NCBI RefSeq assembly: GCF_006716265.1
Contig: NZ_VFOS01000001.1
Coordinates: 1,054,001 to 1,118,000, forward strand
Direction of reading: 5' to 3'
Length of the DNA: 64,000 nt
Origin: Rarobacter faecitabidus
GTDB lineage: Bacteria > Actinomycetota > Actinomycetes > Actinomycetales > Cellulomonadaceae
Part shown: positions 25,729-37,070 of the stretch, piece by piece
Layout of the letters: each line of letters starts with the position of its first letter
Numbering within the stretch: the first letter of the stretch is position 1
Translations under genes and position numbers: made by a program
Notes under the pieces: model-generated
What the model saw: the letters and a program-made list of their open reading frames with translations, nothing else
Databases searched by the model: none
Told to the model about the DNA's origin: nothing

Positions 25729-26176
25729 CGGCCTGCGGCCGTGCGAGTCACGCGCAGCCGGTCGCGGTTGCCTAGTCGACGAGGCGATTTCCGGGCTATG
25801 CACGCTGAAGTGCGCTCCATTCACGTGTGGGACGGGGCTTGGACGGCCCGTGTTCGCTGGCCCCGGCATGGTTCGTGCGCGGGGCGAATGCGCTATCCAT
25901 GCCAGTGTAGTGGACGAGTTTCATCGTGCCGAAAACCGACATGTCGCACTAAGCGCGGACGCGGAAAATGGGACCGAAGCGTCTGAATATAGGACAACCG
26001 GACGGGACGATATAGGGTAGGACGGTTGCAGTATGCCCTGGGCCTCTCCTCACTTTTCCCGAGCGGAAATGTGAGGGGACGTGCACCCAGCCAGATCACG
26101 AAACCGCAGATCCGGACGGGCTCCGCCGACGAGCGGCGGCGACACATATCCGTATGAGTGGAAGGTAAGGCGCGCA
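25729..26176. other. Divergent ctaB/tkt control region
   Basis: 448 bp with no supportable gene. AT-richer stretches (about 25975-26030, containing GAATATAGG and GATATAGGG) are likely promoter territory for tkt. A hairpin with a 12-bp stem and one mismatch (26048-26059 with 26065-26076) sits in the presumed tkt leader. Confidence 0.5.
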
Positions 26177-28285
26177 GTGAATGCCCCAGCACCGTTGAGT
26201 AAGACCGTCAACTGGACCGACCTTGACGTCAAGGCGATCAACGTCAGTCGCGCGCTCGCGGCCGACGCAGTGGAAAAGGTCGGCAACGGCCACCCCGGCA
26301 CTGCCATCTCGCTGGCCCCCGTGGCGTACCTCCTCTACCAGAACTGGCTGCGGCACGACCCATCGGACACCGGCTGGTGGGGGCGGGACCGCTTCGTCCT
26401 GTCCTGCGGCCACTCCTCGCTCACTCAGTACCTGCAACTATTCCTCGGCGGCTTCGGACTCGAACTGTCCGACATCGAGGCACTGCGGACCTGGGGCTCG
26501 CTGACACCTGGTCACCCTGAGTACCACCACACCCGCGGCGTTGAGATCACCACCGGCCCGCTGGGTCAGGGACTTGCCTCCGCCGTCGGCTTCGCCGCCG
26601 CACAGCGACGCGTCCGCGGTCTCCTTGACCCCGCCGCGCCCGAGGGCGAGAGCCCGTTCGATCACCGCGTTTTCGTCCTCGCGTCCGACGGCGACCTGCA
26701 GGAGGGTGTCACATCGGAGGCCTCGTCCTTCGCGGGGACCCAGGAACTGGGGAACCTCGTGGTCATCTGGGATGACAACCACATCTCCATCGAGGGTGAC
26801 ACCAACATCGCGTTCACCGAGGACGTTGCCGCGCGCTACGAGGCGTACGGCTGGCACGTCCAGATCGTCGACTGGACCGCGGGAGAGAACGGTTACGTCG
26901 AGGACATCGACGCGCTCAACGCCGCGATCGCCGCAGCCGTGGCAGAGACCGGCAAGCCATCGCTGATCGGTCTTCGCACCATCATCTCGTGGCCCGCCCC
27001 CACGAAGCAGAACAACCACTCCTCGCATGGCTCCAAGCTCGGTAAGGACGAGGTCGCCCGGCTCAAGCACGTGCTCGACCTCGATCCGGACCGCTCGTTC
27101 GATGTGCCGAGCGAGGTCCTGGCGCACTCTCGCAAGCTCATCGACCGCGGCGCCGCGGCCCACGCCGAGTGGGACGAGAAGCTCGCCGCGTGGCGCTCCG
27201 CCCACCCGGCAGAATCGGCGCTGTTCGACCGCCTCGCGGCGCGAGACCTGCCCGAGGGCTGGGACGAGGCCGTGCCGACCTTCGAGGCAGGGACGTCCAT
27301 CGCCACGCGCGCCGCATCGGGGAAGATCCTCACCGCTCTTGCACCCGTGCTGCCCGAACTCTGGGGCGGCTCCGCCGACCTCGCAGGCTCGAACAACACG
27401 ACCATGACCGGCGAGCCGTCGTTCATTCCCGAGCACTACTCCACGCAGGAGTTCCAGGGCACCGAGTACGGCCGTACGCTGCACTTCGGCATCCGTGAGC
27501 ACGGCATGGGCGCGATCCTGTCGGGCATCACGCTCTCCGGACTCACCCGCGCGTACGGCGGCACGTTCTTCCAGTTCTCCGACTACATGCGCGGGGCCGT
27601 TCGCCTGGCCTCGCTCATGAACATCCCGGCCATCTACGTGTGGACGCACGACTCGATCGGGCTCGGCGAGGACGGCCCGACCCACCAGCCCATCGAGCAC
27701 CTCGCGGCGACGCGCGCCATCCCCGGACTGTCGATCCTCCGCCCCGCAGACGCGAACGAGACCGCCGAGGCATGGAAGTCCATCCTCAAGCGCGACTCCG
27801 GCCCGGTCGGCCTGATCCTGACCCGGCAGAACGTGCCCACGTTCCCGCGCGGTGAGGACGGCTTCGCACCCGCCAGTGGTCTGGACCGCGGCGCGTACAT
27901 CCTGCTGGAAGCGTCCACGGAAACGCCCGACGTGATCCTGATCGGCACCGGCTCCGAGGTTCAGCTGGCCGTCGCCGCCCGCGAGGAACTCGAGGCCGCC
28001 GGCATCGGCACCCGCGTCGTGTCAGCTCCGTGCCTCGAGTGGTTCGACGAGCAGGACGAGGACTACCGTAACGAGGTGCTGCCGCCCGCGGTCACCGCGC
28101 GCGTGAGCGTCGAGGCGGGCATCGCGCAGAACTGGTACAAGTACCTTGGCGTGAACGGCCGTCCCGTCAGCATCGAGCACTATGGCGCATCCGCGTCCGC
28201 CGAAAAGCTGTACGAGGAGTTCGGCATCACGGCGGACGCCGTGGCGAACGCCGCCCGCGAGTCGATCGACGCAGCCCGCGCCTGA
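26177..28285 (+). CDS. tkt: Transketolase
   Basis: 702 residues, normal length. The thiamine diphosphate fold is seen in VEKVGNGHPGTAISLAP, the GDGDLQEGV motif (SDGDLQEGVTSEA), the catalytic GIREHGMGAI and the pyrimidine-domain segment GEDGPTHQPIEHLA. GTG 26177 has GGAAGG ten bases upstream and matches the family start; an upstream frame from 26081 is leader sequence. Interconverts C3-C7 sugar phosphates and starts the pentose phosphate operon tkt-zwf-opcA-pgl. Confidence 0.97.
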   Translation: MNAPAPLSKTVNWTDLDVKAINVSRALAADAVEKVGNGHPGTAISLAPVAYLLYQNWLRHDPSDTGWWGRDRFVLSCGHSSLTQYLQLFLGGFGLELSDIEALRTWGSLTPGHPEYHHTRGVEITTGPLGQGLASAVGFAAAQRRVRGLLDPAAPEGESPFDHRVFVLASDGDLQEGVTSEASSFAGTQELGNLVVIWDDNHISIEGDTNIAFTEDVAARYEAYGWHVQIVDWTAGENGYVEDIDALNAAIAAAVAETGKPSLIGLRTIISWPAPTKQNNHSSHGSKLGKDEVARLKHVLDLDPDRSFDVPSEVLAHSRKLIDRGAAAHAEWDEKLAAWRSAHPAESALFDRLAARDLPEGWDEAVPTFEAGTSIATRAASGKILTALAPVLPELWGGSADLAGSNNTTMTGEPSFIPEHYSTQEFQGTEYGRTLHFGIREHGMGAILSGITLSGLTRAYGGTFFQFSDYMRGAVRLASLMNIPAIYVWTHDSIGLGEDGPTHQPIEHLAATRAIPGLSILRPADANETAEAWKSILKRDSGPVGLILTRQNVPTFPRGEDGFAPASGLDRGAYILLEASTETPDVILIGTGSEVQLAVAAREELEAAGIGTRVVSAPCLEWFDEQDEDYRNEVLPPAVTARVSVEAGIAQNWYKYLGVNGRPVSIEHYGASASAEKLYEEFGITADAVANAARESIDAARA

Positions 28286-28348
28286 CCCCGGCGGGCGCAC
28301 TCGAAGCCGAGCCGTCGCCCACGATGACGTAAGGATTGGTACTCACCG

Positions 28349-29887
28349 GTGGCTAAGCCAGTGAAAGTTAGTGCGGATCACAACCCGTTGCGCGATCCTC
28401 GCGACCTGCGCCTACCGCGGATTGCGGGACCGAGCGGGCTGGTGATCTTCGGAGTGACGGGCGACCTCGCCCGCAAGAAGCTCATGCCGGCGGTCTACGA
28501 CCTGGCCAATCGCGGCCTCCTGCCGCCCGGCTTCGCCCTCACCGGCTTCGCGCGCCGCGATTGGGAGGACCAGGACTTCGCCGAAGTCGTGCACGATGCC
28601 GTCAAGGCGCATTCGCGCACGCCCTTCCGCGAGTCTACGTGGCGCCAGCTTTCAGAGGGCATCCGGTTCGTGCAGGGCACCTTCGATGATCCCGCGGCCT
28701 TCGAGCGGCTCAGTGAAACGGTCCAGGAACTTGACCGCGACCGCGGAACGCGCGGCAATCACGCGTTCTACCTCTCCGTGCCGCCCGCATCGTTCCCTCT
28801 CGTGTGCCGCCAGCTCGCGGCCTCCGGGCTCTCCAAGTCAACCGGCGACGCGTGGCGCCGAGTGATCATCGAGAAGCCGTTCGGCCACGACCTCGATTCG
28901 TCGCGCGAGCTCAACGACGTCGTGTCCGAGGTCTTCGATCCGAACTCGGTGTTCCGCATCGACCACTACCTCGGCAAAGAGACGGTCCAGAACATCCTGG
29001 CCCTGCGCTTCGCCAACCAGTTGTACGAGCCCATCTGGAACGCGCACTACGTCGACCACGTGCAGATCACGATGGCCGAGGACATCGGAATCGGTGGCCG
29101 CGCCGGCTACTACGACGGCATCGGCGCAGCCCGCGACGTGATCCAGAACCACCTGCTCCAACTGCTCGCCCTGACGGCGATGGAGGAGCCGGTGTCCTTC
29201 TCGGCCGAGGCGCTCGTGGCCGAGAAGCTCAAGGTGCTGTCGGCTGTCCGCCTCCCCCGCGACCTCTCGCGTCACACGTCGCGTGGTCAGTACGAGGGAG
29301 GCTGGCAGGGCGGCGAGGAGGTACTGGGCTACCTCGAGGAGCAGGGCATCGATCCCGAATCGACGACCGAGACCTTCGCCGCCATCCGCCTGGACATCGA
29401 CACCCGGCGCTGGGCCGGGGTTCCGTTCTACCTGCGTGCCGGCAAGCGCCTCGGCCGCCGCGTCACGGAAATCGCGGTCGTGTTCAAGCGGGCACCGCAC
29501 CTACCGTTCGAGACGACCTCGGAACTCGGCGAGAACGCGATCGTCATCCGAGTGCAGCCAGACGAGGGCGTCACGATCAAGTTCGGCTCCAAGGTGCCGG
29601 GGACCGCGATGGAGGTCCGCGACGTCACGATGGACTTCGGCTACGGGCACGCCTTCACCGAGGCCTCACCCGAGGCTTACGAGCGCCTGATCCTGGACGT
29701 GCTGCTCGGGGATCCGCCGCTGTTCCCCCGCCACGAGGAGGTGGAACGCTCGTGGGAGATCCTCGACCCGATCGAGCAGCACTGGGCCGCGCGTGGCAAG
29801 CCGGAACCGTATCGCGCAGGTACGTGGGGGCCAAAGAGCGCCGATGAGATGCTCGCCCGGGATGGCCGCTCGTGGCGCCGGCCGTGA
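28349..29887 (+). CDS. zwf: Glucose-6-phosphate 1-dehydrogenase
   Basis: 512 residues. NADP-binding loop FGVTGDLARKKLMPA, the active-site signature RIDHYLGKETVQN and the C-terminal substrate region (FYLRAGKRLGRRVTEI) are intact. GTG 28349 has AAGGA 13 bases upstream; GTG 28361 is a possible alternative. First oxidative step of the pentose phosphate pathway, giving NADPH. It follows tkt directly; the transaldolase gene that often lies between them is absent. Its stop overlaps a following small ORF by 4 nt. Confidence 0.97.
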   Translation: MAKPVKVSADHNPLRDPRDLRLPRIAGPSGLVIFGVTGDLARKKLMPAVYDLANRGLLPPGFALTGFARRDWEDQDFAEVVHDAVKAHSRTPFRESTWRQLSEGIRFVQGTFDDPAAFERLSETVQELDRDRGTRGNHAFYLSVPPASFPLVCRQLAASGLSKSTGDAWRRVIIEKPFGHDLDSSRELNDVVSEVFDPNSVFRIDHYLGKETVQNILALRFANQLYEPIWNAHYVDHVQITMAEDIGIGGRAGYYDGIGAARDVIQNHLLQLLALTAMEEPVSFSAEALVAEKLKVLSAVRLPRDLSRHTSRGQYEGGWQGGEEVLGYLEEQGIDPESTTETFAAIRLDIDTRRWAGVPFYLRAGKRLGRRVTEIAVVFKRAPHLPFETTSELGENAIVIRVQPDEGVTIKFGSKVPGTAMEVRDVTMDFGYGHAFTEASPEAYERLILDVLLGDPPLFPRHEEVERSWEILDPIEQHWAARGKPEPYRAGTWGPKSADEMLARDGRSWRRP

Positions 29888-30030
29888 GCGCCGAGTCGCC
29901 CTCGTCGGACTCGGCCAACGCCTCGTGCGTCGAGCCCGCCCGGGACGACCAGCCCAGTGCCCAGGCGAGCCTGCCGAACCTCGAGCCCGCGGAGGGCTCG
30001 TCCGCAAGTCCCCTCAGGAGAGCAGCATGA
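29884..30030 (+). CDS. Small ORF of 48 codons linking zwf to opcA
   Basis: GTG 29884 overlaps the zwf stop as GTGA, and the TGA at 30028-30030 overlaps the opcA start as ATGA. The product would be Ser/Ala/Pro/Glu-rich (begins VSAESPSSDSANAS, ends SPLRRAA) with no recognisable domain. The two exact 4-nt overlaps are the configuration seen for coupled genes in this window, but they could arise by chance, and opcA has its own AGGAG. Treated as hypothetical. Confidence 0.35.
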   Translation: MSAESPSSDSANASCVEPARDDQPSAQASLPNLEPAEGSSASPLRRAA

Positions 30031-30974
30031 TCGTCGACCTGGCCAACACAACGTCACCGGCCATTGCCAAGCGCCTGGTGAAACTGCGCGACGAGGGCGG
30101 CGCAGTCGCGCTCGGCCGCGTCCTCACCCTCGTGATCGTGGCAGCCCCGGAGGACATCGAGACGTCTGTGGAGGCGGCGAACGCTGCTAGCCGCGAGCAC
30201 CCGTGCCGCGTGCTCGTGCTTTCCGCCGAGGAAGGCGACACCGACACTCGCCTGGATGCGCAGATCCGGGTCGGCGGCGACGCGGGAGCATCCGAGGTCG
30301 TGGTGCTGCGCGCGTACGGCGAACTGGTGACACACATCGACAACCTCGTCATCCCGCTGCTCCTGCCCGACACCCCCATCGTCGCGTGGTGGCCGCGCGA
30401 GCTCCCCACGTCTCCCGCCGAGAAGGCGATCGTGGACCTGGCGCAGGCCATCATTACCGACACGGTGGAATCCGCAGATCCCCTCGGGACGCTGCAGAAA
30501 CTGCGGGAGAATCACCGCCCGCAGCACACCGACCTCGCATGGACGCGGGCGACCGTCTGGCGCGGCCTGCTCGCCGCGACGCTGGATCAGCCGCCCTACG
30601 AATCGGTCACCAGCGCCATCGTCGAGGGCGACTCGGATCACCCGTCGCTCGACCTCGTGGCCGCGTGGCTGGCGCAGTCGCTGCGCTGCCCCGTCGAGAT
30701 TCGCCGCGTGGAGGGTGCTCAAGCCGTGACGCGAGTAGTACTGACCCGCGCCGACGGTGATATCGAGATCTCGCGGCCGAGCGGCGCCGTCGCCACGCTC
30801 CACCAGCCGAACCAGCCGGTCCACACGATCTCCCTGCCGGTGCGCACGCTACGAGAATGCCTCGCGGAGGAACTGCGTCGACTCGACCCCGACGAGGTGT
30901 ACGCCGAGGTCCTCACCAAGGGCCTCGCCCGTCTGGACGGCTGGAACGCGGTTTCGACGAGGGGGAACCACTGA
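30027..30974 (+). CDS. opcA: Glucose-6-phosphate dehydrogenase assembly protein OpcA
   Basis: 315 residues of the OpcA family, an allosteric partner of Zwf in cyanobacteria and Actinobacteria. Recognisable segments are MIVDLANTTSPAIAKRLVKL at the start, VSAEEGDT-type N-terminal domain and the conserved PIVAWWPRELPTSP near residue 120. AGGAG lies eight bases before ATG 30027. The stop shares bases with the pgl start (TGATG). Confidence 0.95.
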   Translation: MIVDLANTTSPAIAKRLVKLRDEGGAVALGRVLTLVIVAAPEDIETSVEAANAASREHPCRVLVLSAEEGDTDTRLDAQIRVGGDAGASEVVVLRAYGELVTHIDNLVIPLLLPDTPIVAWWPRELPTSPAEKAIVDLAQAIITDTVESADPLGTLQKLRENHRPQHTDLAWTRATVWRGLLAATLDQPPYESVTSAIVEGDSDHPSLDLVAAWLAQSLRCPVEIRRVEGAQAVTRVVLTRADGDIEISRPSGAVATLHQPNQPVHTISLPVRTLRECLAEELRRLDPDEVYAEVLTKGLARLDGWNAVSTRGNH

Positions 30975-31720
30975 TGTCCGCGCCACTTGTCGTGGTTCAT
31001 CCCACCGCCGAGGTGCTGTCCGACGCGGTCGCCGCGAGGTTGTTGACGCGCCTCCTCGACGTTCAGAGCGTGCGCACGCCCGTGCATGTGGTGCTCACCG
31101 GCGGCACGCTCGGCATCGCCTCGCTTGCCTCGGTCGCCGCGTCGCCTCTGGTCGGCGCGATCGACTGGTCCGCCGTTCACTTCTGGTGGGGGGACGAGCG
31201 CTACGTCGCCGATGGGGACGCCGACCGGAATGAACTGCAGGCGCGCGAGGTGCTCCTGGATCGGCTGGTTGCGTCGCTGGGCCTGCCAGCCGAGAACCTG
31301 CACGTCGCGCCCCCGGCCGCCCACGGCGTGAGCGTCCACCAGGCGGCCGCCGCGTACGCCGACGAACTGGCGCGATTCGCGCCTCCGGGCGGCACGCTGC
31401 CCAGCTTCGAGGTGCTGATGCTCGGGGTCGGTCCCGATGCGCACGTGGCTTCGTTGTTCCCTGACCACGCGGGATTGTCTGCCTTGGGAACGACAGCGGG
31501 GATCGAGAACTCACCCAAGCCGCCACCCCTGCGGGTGACGCTCACGTTCGATGCGATCAACTCGGCTCGGGAGGTGTGGCTGATCGCCTCCGGCGAGGCC
31601 AAGGCGGACGCGGTCTCTCGCTCCCTGGGCGGCGCGCCGGTCGAAGAGGCCCCTGCGGGCCACGTGCACGGCACCGAGCGCACGTTGTGGCTCGTGGATG
31701 CCGCCGCTGTCGGCAGGTAG
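30974..31720 (+). CDS. pgl: 6-phosphogluconolactonase
   Basis: 248 residues of the SugarP-isomerase/DevB family. HVVLTGGTLGIASL holds the phosphate-binding loop, WSAVHFWWGDERYV the conserved acidic segment, and LMLGVGPDAHVASLFP the active-site His region. It hydrolyses the Zwf product. ATG 30974 overlaps the opcA stop. Last gene of the operon; a strong hairpin follows at 31910-31942. Confidence 0.95.
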   Translation: MSAPLVVVHPTAEVLSDAVAARLLTRLLDVQSVRTPVHVVLTGGTLGIASLASVAASPLVGAIDWSAVHFWWGDERYVADGDADRNELQAREVLLDRLVASLGLPAENLHVAPPAAHGVSVHQAAAAYADELARFAPPGGTLPSFEVLMLGVGPDAHVASLFPDHAGLSALGTTAGIENSPKPPPLRVTLTFDAINSAREVWLIASGEAKADAVSRSLGGAPVEEAPAGHVHGTERTLWLVDAAAVGR

Positions 31721-31824
31721 CCTGCCCGGGCGCGCCGCCGCGGCTCAGTGGCTGTTGGCCGGCGCGAGTGCCGGGTACCCGTGCCTCACACTCTGCGCAG
31801 GGTGCTCGCCTCCGTTAACTACGT

Positions 31825-31871
31825 GATATTTCAGTTCACCCCTACGTATTCCGTACCCCCGACTGAAATAT
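31825..31871. repeat. ATATTTCAGT inverted repeat (motif copy 2)
   Basis: ATATTTCAGT at 31826-31835 and ACTGAAATAT at 31862-31871 form a perfect 10-bp inverted repeat with a 26-nt spacer, in the gap between the convergent pgl and secG genes. The 13-mer GATATTTCAGTTC is shared with 18310-18322. Confidence 0.5.
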
Positions 31872-31909
31872 GTGGGTGCGAACCAACGCACGCCCGTGGA
31901 ATGCAAAGC

Positions 31910-31942
31910 GGAAGGGCCCCGGCGCAGTGCCGGGGCCCTTCC
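31910..31942. terminator. Bidirectional terminator between pgl and secG
   Basis: A perfect 14-bp stem (GGAAGGGCCCCGGC with 31929-31942) and 5-nt loop between convergent genes; followed by TTCGT on plus and GCTTTGC on minus. Confidence 0.8.
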
Positions 31943-31964
31943 TTCGTGAATGTGGTGTCGTCGC

Positions 31965-32207
31965 TCAGTTGTACTTCTGCAACAGCCCGATCAGTACGAT
32001 CGACACGAACCAGACGATCGAGAAGCCGATCGTGATGCGGTTGAGGTTTCGCTCCGCAACGCCGGATGAACCAGCGGACTGCGCGATACCGCCGCCGAAC
32101 ATGTCGGCGAGGCCACCGCCCTTACCCTTGTGCATCAGGATGAGCAGCACCAGGAATGCGCTCGTGAGGAGCAAGATCACCTGCAGCACAATCAGCAGAA
32201 TTCCCAC
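31965..32207 (-). CDS. secG: Preprotein translocase subunit SecG
   Basis: 80 residues with two membrane helices (about 2-24, LLIVLQVILLLTSAFLVLLIL, and 57-76) joined by the family loop HKGKGGGLADMFGGG. Accessory subunit of SecYEG that stimulates translocation. GTG 32207. It closes the gap-pgk-tpiA-secG run, its standard place. Confidence 0.95.
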   Translation of the reverse strand: MGILLIVLQVILLLTSAFLVLLILMHKGKGGGLADMFGGGIAQSAGSSGVAERNLNRITIGFSIVWFVSIVLIGLLQKYN

Positions 32208-32318
32208 TGTTTCAACTACTCTCGTCTGGATTCGTCCCGGATCAGGCGTCGATCTCGGGGTTGGACAACGCCATACAGTCTACGGCATCAAACGAGATGC
32301 CGTGCACCGCGTGTCGCT

Positions 32319-33104
32319 TCACGCCACCTTGTAGAAGCTCGCGATGCGCGCGAACTCGTCGGCGTCGAGGCTGGCACCGCCGACGAGCCCGCCGTCGATG
32401 TCCTTCTCCGCCATGAGTTCGACGATCGAGCTCGACTTGACCGAGCCGCCGTACAGCACGCGAACCGCGTCGGCGACCTCCGCCGAGTACAGTTCCGCGA
32501 GGCGGCCACGGATCGCGCCGATGACTTCCTGCGCGTCGGCCGGGGTTGCAACCTCGCCCGTACCGATGGCCCAGACGGGCTCGTACGCGACGACGGTCTT
32601 GGCCGCTTCGTCGGCGGTCAGGCCCGCGAACGCGCCGTCGACCTGGGCGAGCGTGTACTCGACGTGGTTTCCCGCCTTGCGGATGTCGAGCCCCTCCCCG
32701 ACGCAGATGATCGGGACGATGCCGTGGTCGAGCGCGGCCTTGGACTTGGCGGCGACGAGTTCGTCGGTCTCACCGTGGTACTGGCGGCGCTCCGAGTGTC
32801 CCACGGCCGCGTAGGTCACGCCGAGCTTCTTGAGGAACACGGGCGAGATCTCGCCTGTGTAGGCACCCGAGATGTGCTGCGAGATGTCCTGGGATCCGTA
32901 CTTGATGCCGAGGCCATCGGCCTCGACCACGGTCTGGATCGAACGCAGATCGGTGAACGGGGCGAGCACGGCGACCTCGACGGCCTCGTAGTCGTGCTTC
33001 GCGTCCTTGAGGGTGAAGTCGAGCTTCTGGACCTGGTGAACTGCCTCGAGGTGGTCGAGGTTCAACTTCCAGTTGCCCGCGATGAGCGGAGTACGGGTAG
33101 CCAC
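32319..33104 (-). CDS. tpiA: Triosephosphate isomerase
   Basis: 261-residue TIM barrel. Catalytic residues are visible: Lys in AGNWKLN (residue 13), His in VGHSERRQ (near 100) and Glu in [13 protein letters not shown] (near 172), plus the phosphate loop [12 protein letters not shown] 33104 has AAGGAGG eight to nine bases upstream. Confidence 0.98.
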   Translation of the reverse strand: MATRTPLIAGNWKLNLDHLEAVHQVQKLDFTLKDAKHDYEAVEVAVLAPFTDLRSIQTVVEADGLGIKYGSQDISQHISGAYTGEISPVFLKKLGVTYAAVGHSERRQYHGETDELVAAKSKAALDHGIVPIICVGEGLDIRKAGNHVEYTLAQVDGAFAGLTADEAAKTVVAYEPVWAIGTGEVATPADAQEVIGAIRGRLAELYSAEVADAVRVLYGGSVKSSSIVELMAEKDIDGGLVGGASLDADEFARIASFYKVA

Positions 33105-33148
33105 AGCGGTGGCCTCCTTGCTTGTGAGGTGGTCGGTTGAGGAAAAGA

Positions 33149-34354
33149 TCAGGATTCGAGGACCGCGATACCCGGGAGTTCCTTACCTTCAAGGAACTCA
33201 AGGCTGGCGCCGCCGCCGGTGGAGATGTGGGAGAACCCGGCCTCGTCAAAGCCCAGGATGCGCACGGCTGCCGCCGAGTCCCCACCGCCGACGACAGAGA
33301 ATCCGCCGTTCTTCGTGGCGTCGATGATGCCCTGGGCAATCGCGCGGGTGCCGCCGGCGAAGGCGTCGAACTCGAACACGCCGGCGGGGCCGTTCCACAC
33401 GATCGTCTTCGCGTCGGAGAGCTTCTCGGCGAACAACTTCTGCGAGTCCGGGCCGATGTCCAGGCCCATCTGGTCGTCGGGGATGGCGTCCGCGGCGACT
33501 ACCGTCGCGGGAGCGTCAGCCTTGAATTCGGGGGCCACGACCACGTCGACCGGCAGGACGATCTCGACGCCCTTCGCGGCGGCCGTCTCCAGGTAGCCCT
33601 TGACGGTGTCGATCTGGTCGGCCTCGAGCAGCGACTTGCCGACCGAGTGGCCCTGAGCTGCGAGGAACGTGAACGCCATTCCGCCGCCGATCAGGAGGCG
33701 GTCTGCCTTGTCGAGCAGGTTCGAGATGACGCCGAGCTTGTCCGAGACCTTTGACCCGCCGAGGACGACGACGTAGGGGCGGGCGGGGTTGTCCGTGGCC
33801 TTGCGCAGGGACTCGACTTCCTTGAGGACGAGTAGCCCGGTGGCGGAAGGGAGCTGCTTCGCGATGTCGTACACGGACGCCTGCTTGCGGTGCACAACCC
33901 CGAACCCGTCCGACACGTACGCGTCGGCGAGCGCCGCGAGCTCAGCCGCGAGCTCCTCACGCTCGGAGTCGACCTTCGACGTCTCGCGGGCGTCGAACCG
34001 GACGTTCTCGAGCAGAGCTACATCGCCATCGCCCAGCGCGGCGACGGTCGACTTGGCCGAGTCTCCTACGAGGTCGGTCGCGAGTGCGACGTTCTTGCCG
34101 AGCAGTTCGGATAGGCGTGCGGCGACGGGTGCCAGCGAGAACTTGGGGTCCGGCTCGCCCTTCGGGCGACCCAGGTGGGCGACCAGAATGACCTTTGCGC
34201 CGCCGTCGATCAGGGTCTTGATCGTGGGCAAGGCCGCGCGGATACGGCCGTCGTCGGTGATGGTCGAGCCGTCAAGCGGGACGTTGAAGTCAGAACGGAC
34301 CAGCACGCGCTTTCCGCGCAGGTCACCCAGCGATTCAATGGTCTTTACTGCCAC
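33149..34354 (-). CDS. pgk: Phosphoglycerate kinase
   Basis: 401 residues. [14 protein letters not shown] is the N-terminal substrate signature, HLGRPKGEP follows, and the C-terminal nucleotide domain has [13 protein letters not shown] and [12 protein letters not shown] 34354 has AGAAGG directly upstream. ATP-forming step of glycolysis, in order gap-pgk-tpiA. Confidence 0.98.
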   Translation of the reverse strand: MAVKTIESLGDLRGKRVLVRSDFNVPLDGSTITDDGRIRAALPTIKTLIDGGAKVILVAHLGRPKGEPDPKFSLAPVAARLSELLGKNVALATDLVGDSAKSTVAALGDGDVALLENVRFDARETSKVDSEREELAAELAALADAYVSDGFGVVHRKQASVYDIAKQLPSATGLLVLKEVESLRKATDNPARPYVVVLGGSKVSDKLGVISNLLDKADRLLIGGGMAFTFLAAQGHSVGKSLLEADQIDTVKGYLETAAAKGVEIVLPVDVVVAPEFKADAPATVVAADAIPDDQMGLDIGPDSQKLFAEKLSDAKTIVWNGPAGVFEFDAFAGGTRAIAQGIIDATKNGGFSVVGGGDSAAAVRILGFDEAGFSHISTGGGASLEFLEGKELPGIAVLES

Positions 34355-34464
34355 TGCCTTCTCCTAGCGAAGCAGTGCCCCAGGAGTGCGGGGCACGGAC
34401 GAGACTTGCAGGGGCGCTTGCCCAGCGCCCCCTCGGGGTTACATCTTTTTGTGTGGTGCTAGAC

Positions 34465-34525
34465 AGCACAGCGCCCGCATACGCTGCTGGCCTAATTAGC
34501 CGCAGGCGCACGCGGACGCTGTGCT
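34465..34525 (-). terminator. Large hairpin between gap and pgk
   Basis: A 14-bp stem with one mismatch (34465-34478 with 34512-34525) encloses a 33-nt loop, 36 bp after the gap stop. No T-run. It may attenuate read-through or stabilise the gap transcript; the 206-bp spacer otherwise shows no gene. Confidence 0.4.
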
Positions 34526-34560
34526 TGTCACGAGTGAATTACCGAAACCGGTAAGTCAGC

Positions 34561-36004
<1,444 letters not shown>

Positions 36005-36985
36005 ATGGCTTTGACGGCAGACGTGAAGGAAGAACTCGCAAGCATCCGCGTAGATCGGGTTTCCTGTCGGAAGGCGGAGATCTCGTCCACGTTGCGGTTC
36101 TCGGGTGGATTGCACATCATCTCCGGCCGCATAGTCATTGAAGCCGAGTTAGATTCGGAGCGGGCGGCGCAGCGTCTGCGCGACGCGATCGCCGAGGTAT
36201 TCGGCCACCCGTCGGAGATGATCATCGTCTCCAGCGGCGGCATCCGAAAAACCGCACGCTACGTCGTTCGCGTGGTACGCGACGGTGAAACGCTGGCCCG
36301 TCAGACGGGACTCCTCGACGTGCGCGGACGGCCCGTCCGAGGACTGCCGCCGCAGGTCGTGACGGGTTCCACGCCTGACATCGAGGCTGCGTGGCGTGGC
36401 GCCTTCCTGGCACACGGCTCACTCACGGAACCGGGCCGATCGACTGCGCTCGAGGTCACGTGCCCCGGAGCCGAAGCGGCCATGGCCCTCGTTGGTGCAG
36501 CACGGCGGCTCGGGATCGCCGCCAAAGCCCGCGAAGTTCGAGGCGTCGATCGCGTCGTCATCCGCGACGGTGATTCCATCGCCGAACTCCTGCGCCGGAT
36601 GGGAGCTTCCTCGTCCCTCAAGACCTGGCAGGAGCGCCGGATACATCGGGAGACTCGCGGCACCGCCAACCGGCTCGCGAACTTCGACGACGCGAACCTG
36701 CGCCGATCCGCGCGGGCCGCTGTCGCGGCCAGCGCCCGCGTCGAGCGGGCCTTCGAGATCCTTGGGCCGAACGTGCCGGACCATCTGCGGCAGGCCGGGG
36801 AACTCCGGCTCGCATACCGGGAGGCGTCGCTCGAGGAACTCGGGCAGCATGCAGATCCGCCTCTCACCAAGGACGCCGTTGCGGGGCGCATCCGGCGACT
36901 GCTGTCGACAGCAGATCGCCGGGCGGCGGAACTTGGGATCGGTGACACGGAGTCGGGCCTCTCCCCCGACCTGATCGACCTCTGA
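36005..36985 (+). CDS. whiA: DNA-binding protein WhiA
   Basis: 326 residues. The N-terminal LAGLIDADG-like domain begins [14 protein letters not shown] (family start, hence ATG 36005; ATG 35993 is an alternative). The C-terminal helix-turn-helix region contains [26 protein letters not shown], the conserved WhiA signature. WhiA is a transcription factor for division and sporulation genes in Streptomyces and a division regulator in non-sporulating Gram-positives. It is on the plus strand, opposite to yvcK and gap, unlike the usual co-oriented rapZ-yvcK-whiA order. Confidence 0.97.
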   Translation: MALTADVKEELASIRVDRVSCRKAEISSTLRFSGGLHIISGRIVIEAELDSERAAQRLRDAIAEVFGHPSEMIIVSSGGIRKTARYVVRVVRDGETLARQTGLLDVRGRPVRGLPPQVVTGSTPDIEAAWRGAFLAHGSLTEPGRSTALEVTCPGAEAAMALVGAARRLGIAAKAREVRGVDRVVIRDGDSIAELLRRMGASSSLKTWQERRIHRETRGTANRLANFDDANLRRSARAAVAASARVERAFEILGPNVPDHLRQAGELRLAYREASLEELGQHADPPLTKDAVAGRIRRLLSTADRRAAELGIGDTESGLSPDLIDL

Positions 36986-37070
36986 GTAGTCGGGGCCGGG
37001 TGCGACGGGCCGGGGCCTGGGCCTGCGCCGGGGCACGATCTACCGGCAATCAGGATCTACGCACCGGGAA

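Noticed and set aside
25729-25869. 47-residue N-terminal extension of CtaB from ATG 25869
   Set aside because: Unconserved low-complexity sequence in the divergent promoter region; cannot be excluded but less likely.
26081-26176. N-terminal 32-codon extension of transketolase
   Set aside because: No family similarity; GTG 26177 has a ribosome site and gives normal length.
26438-27700. Long antisense frame opposite tkt
   Set aside because: Composition-driven shadow; tkt is full length and intact.
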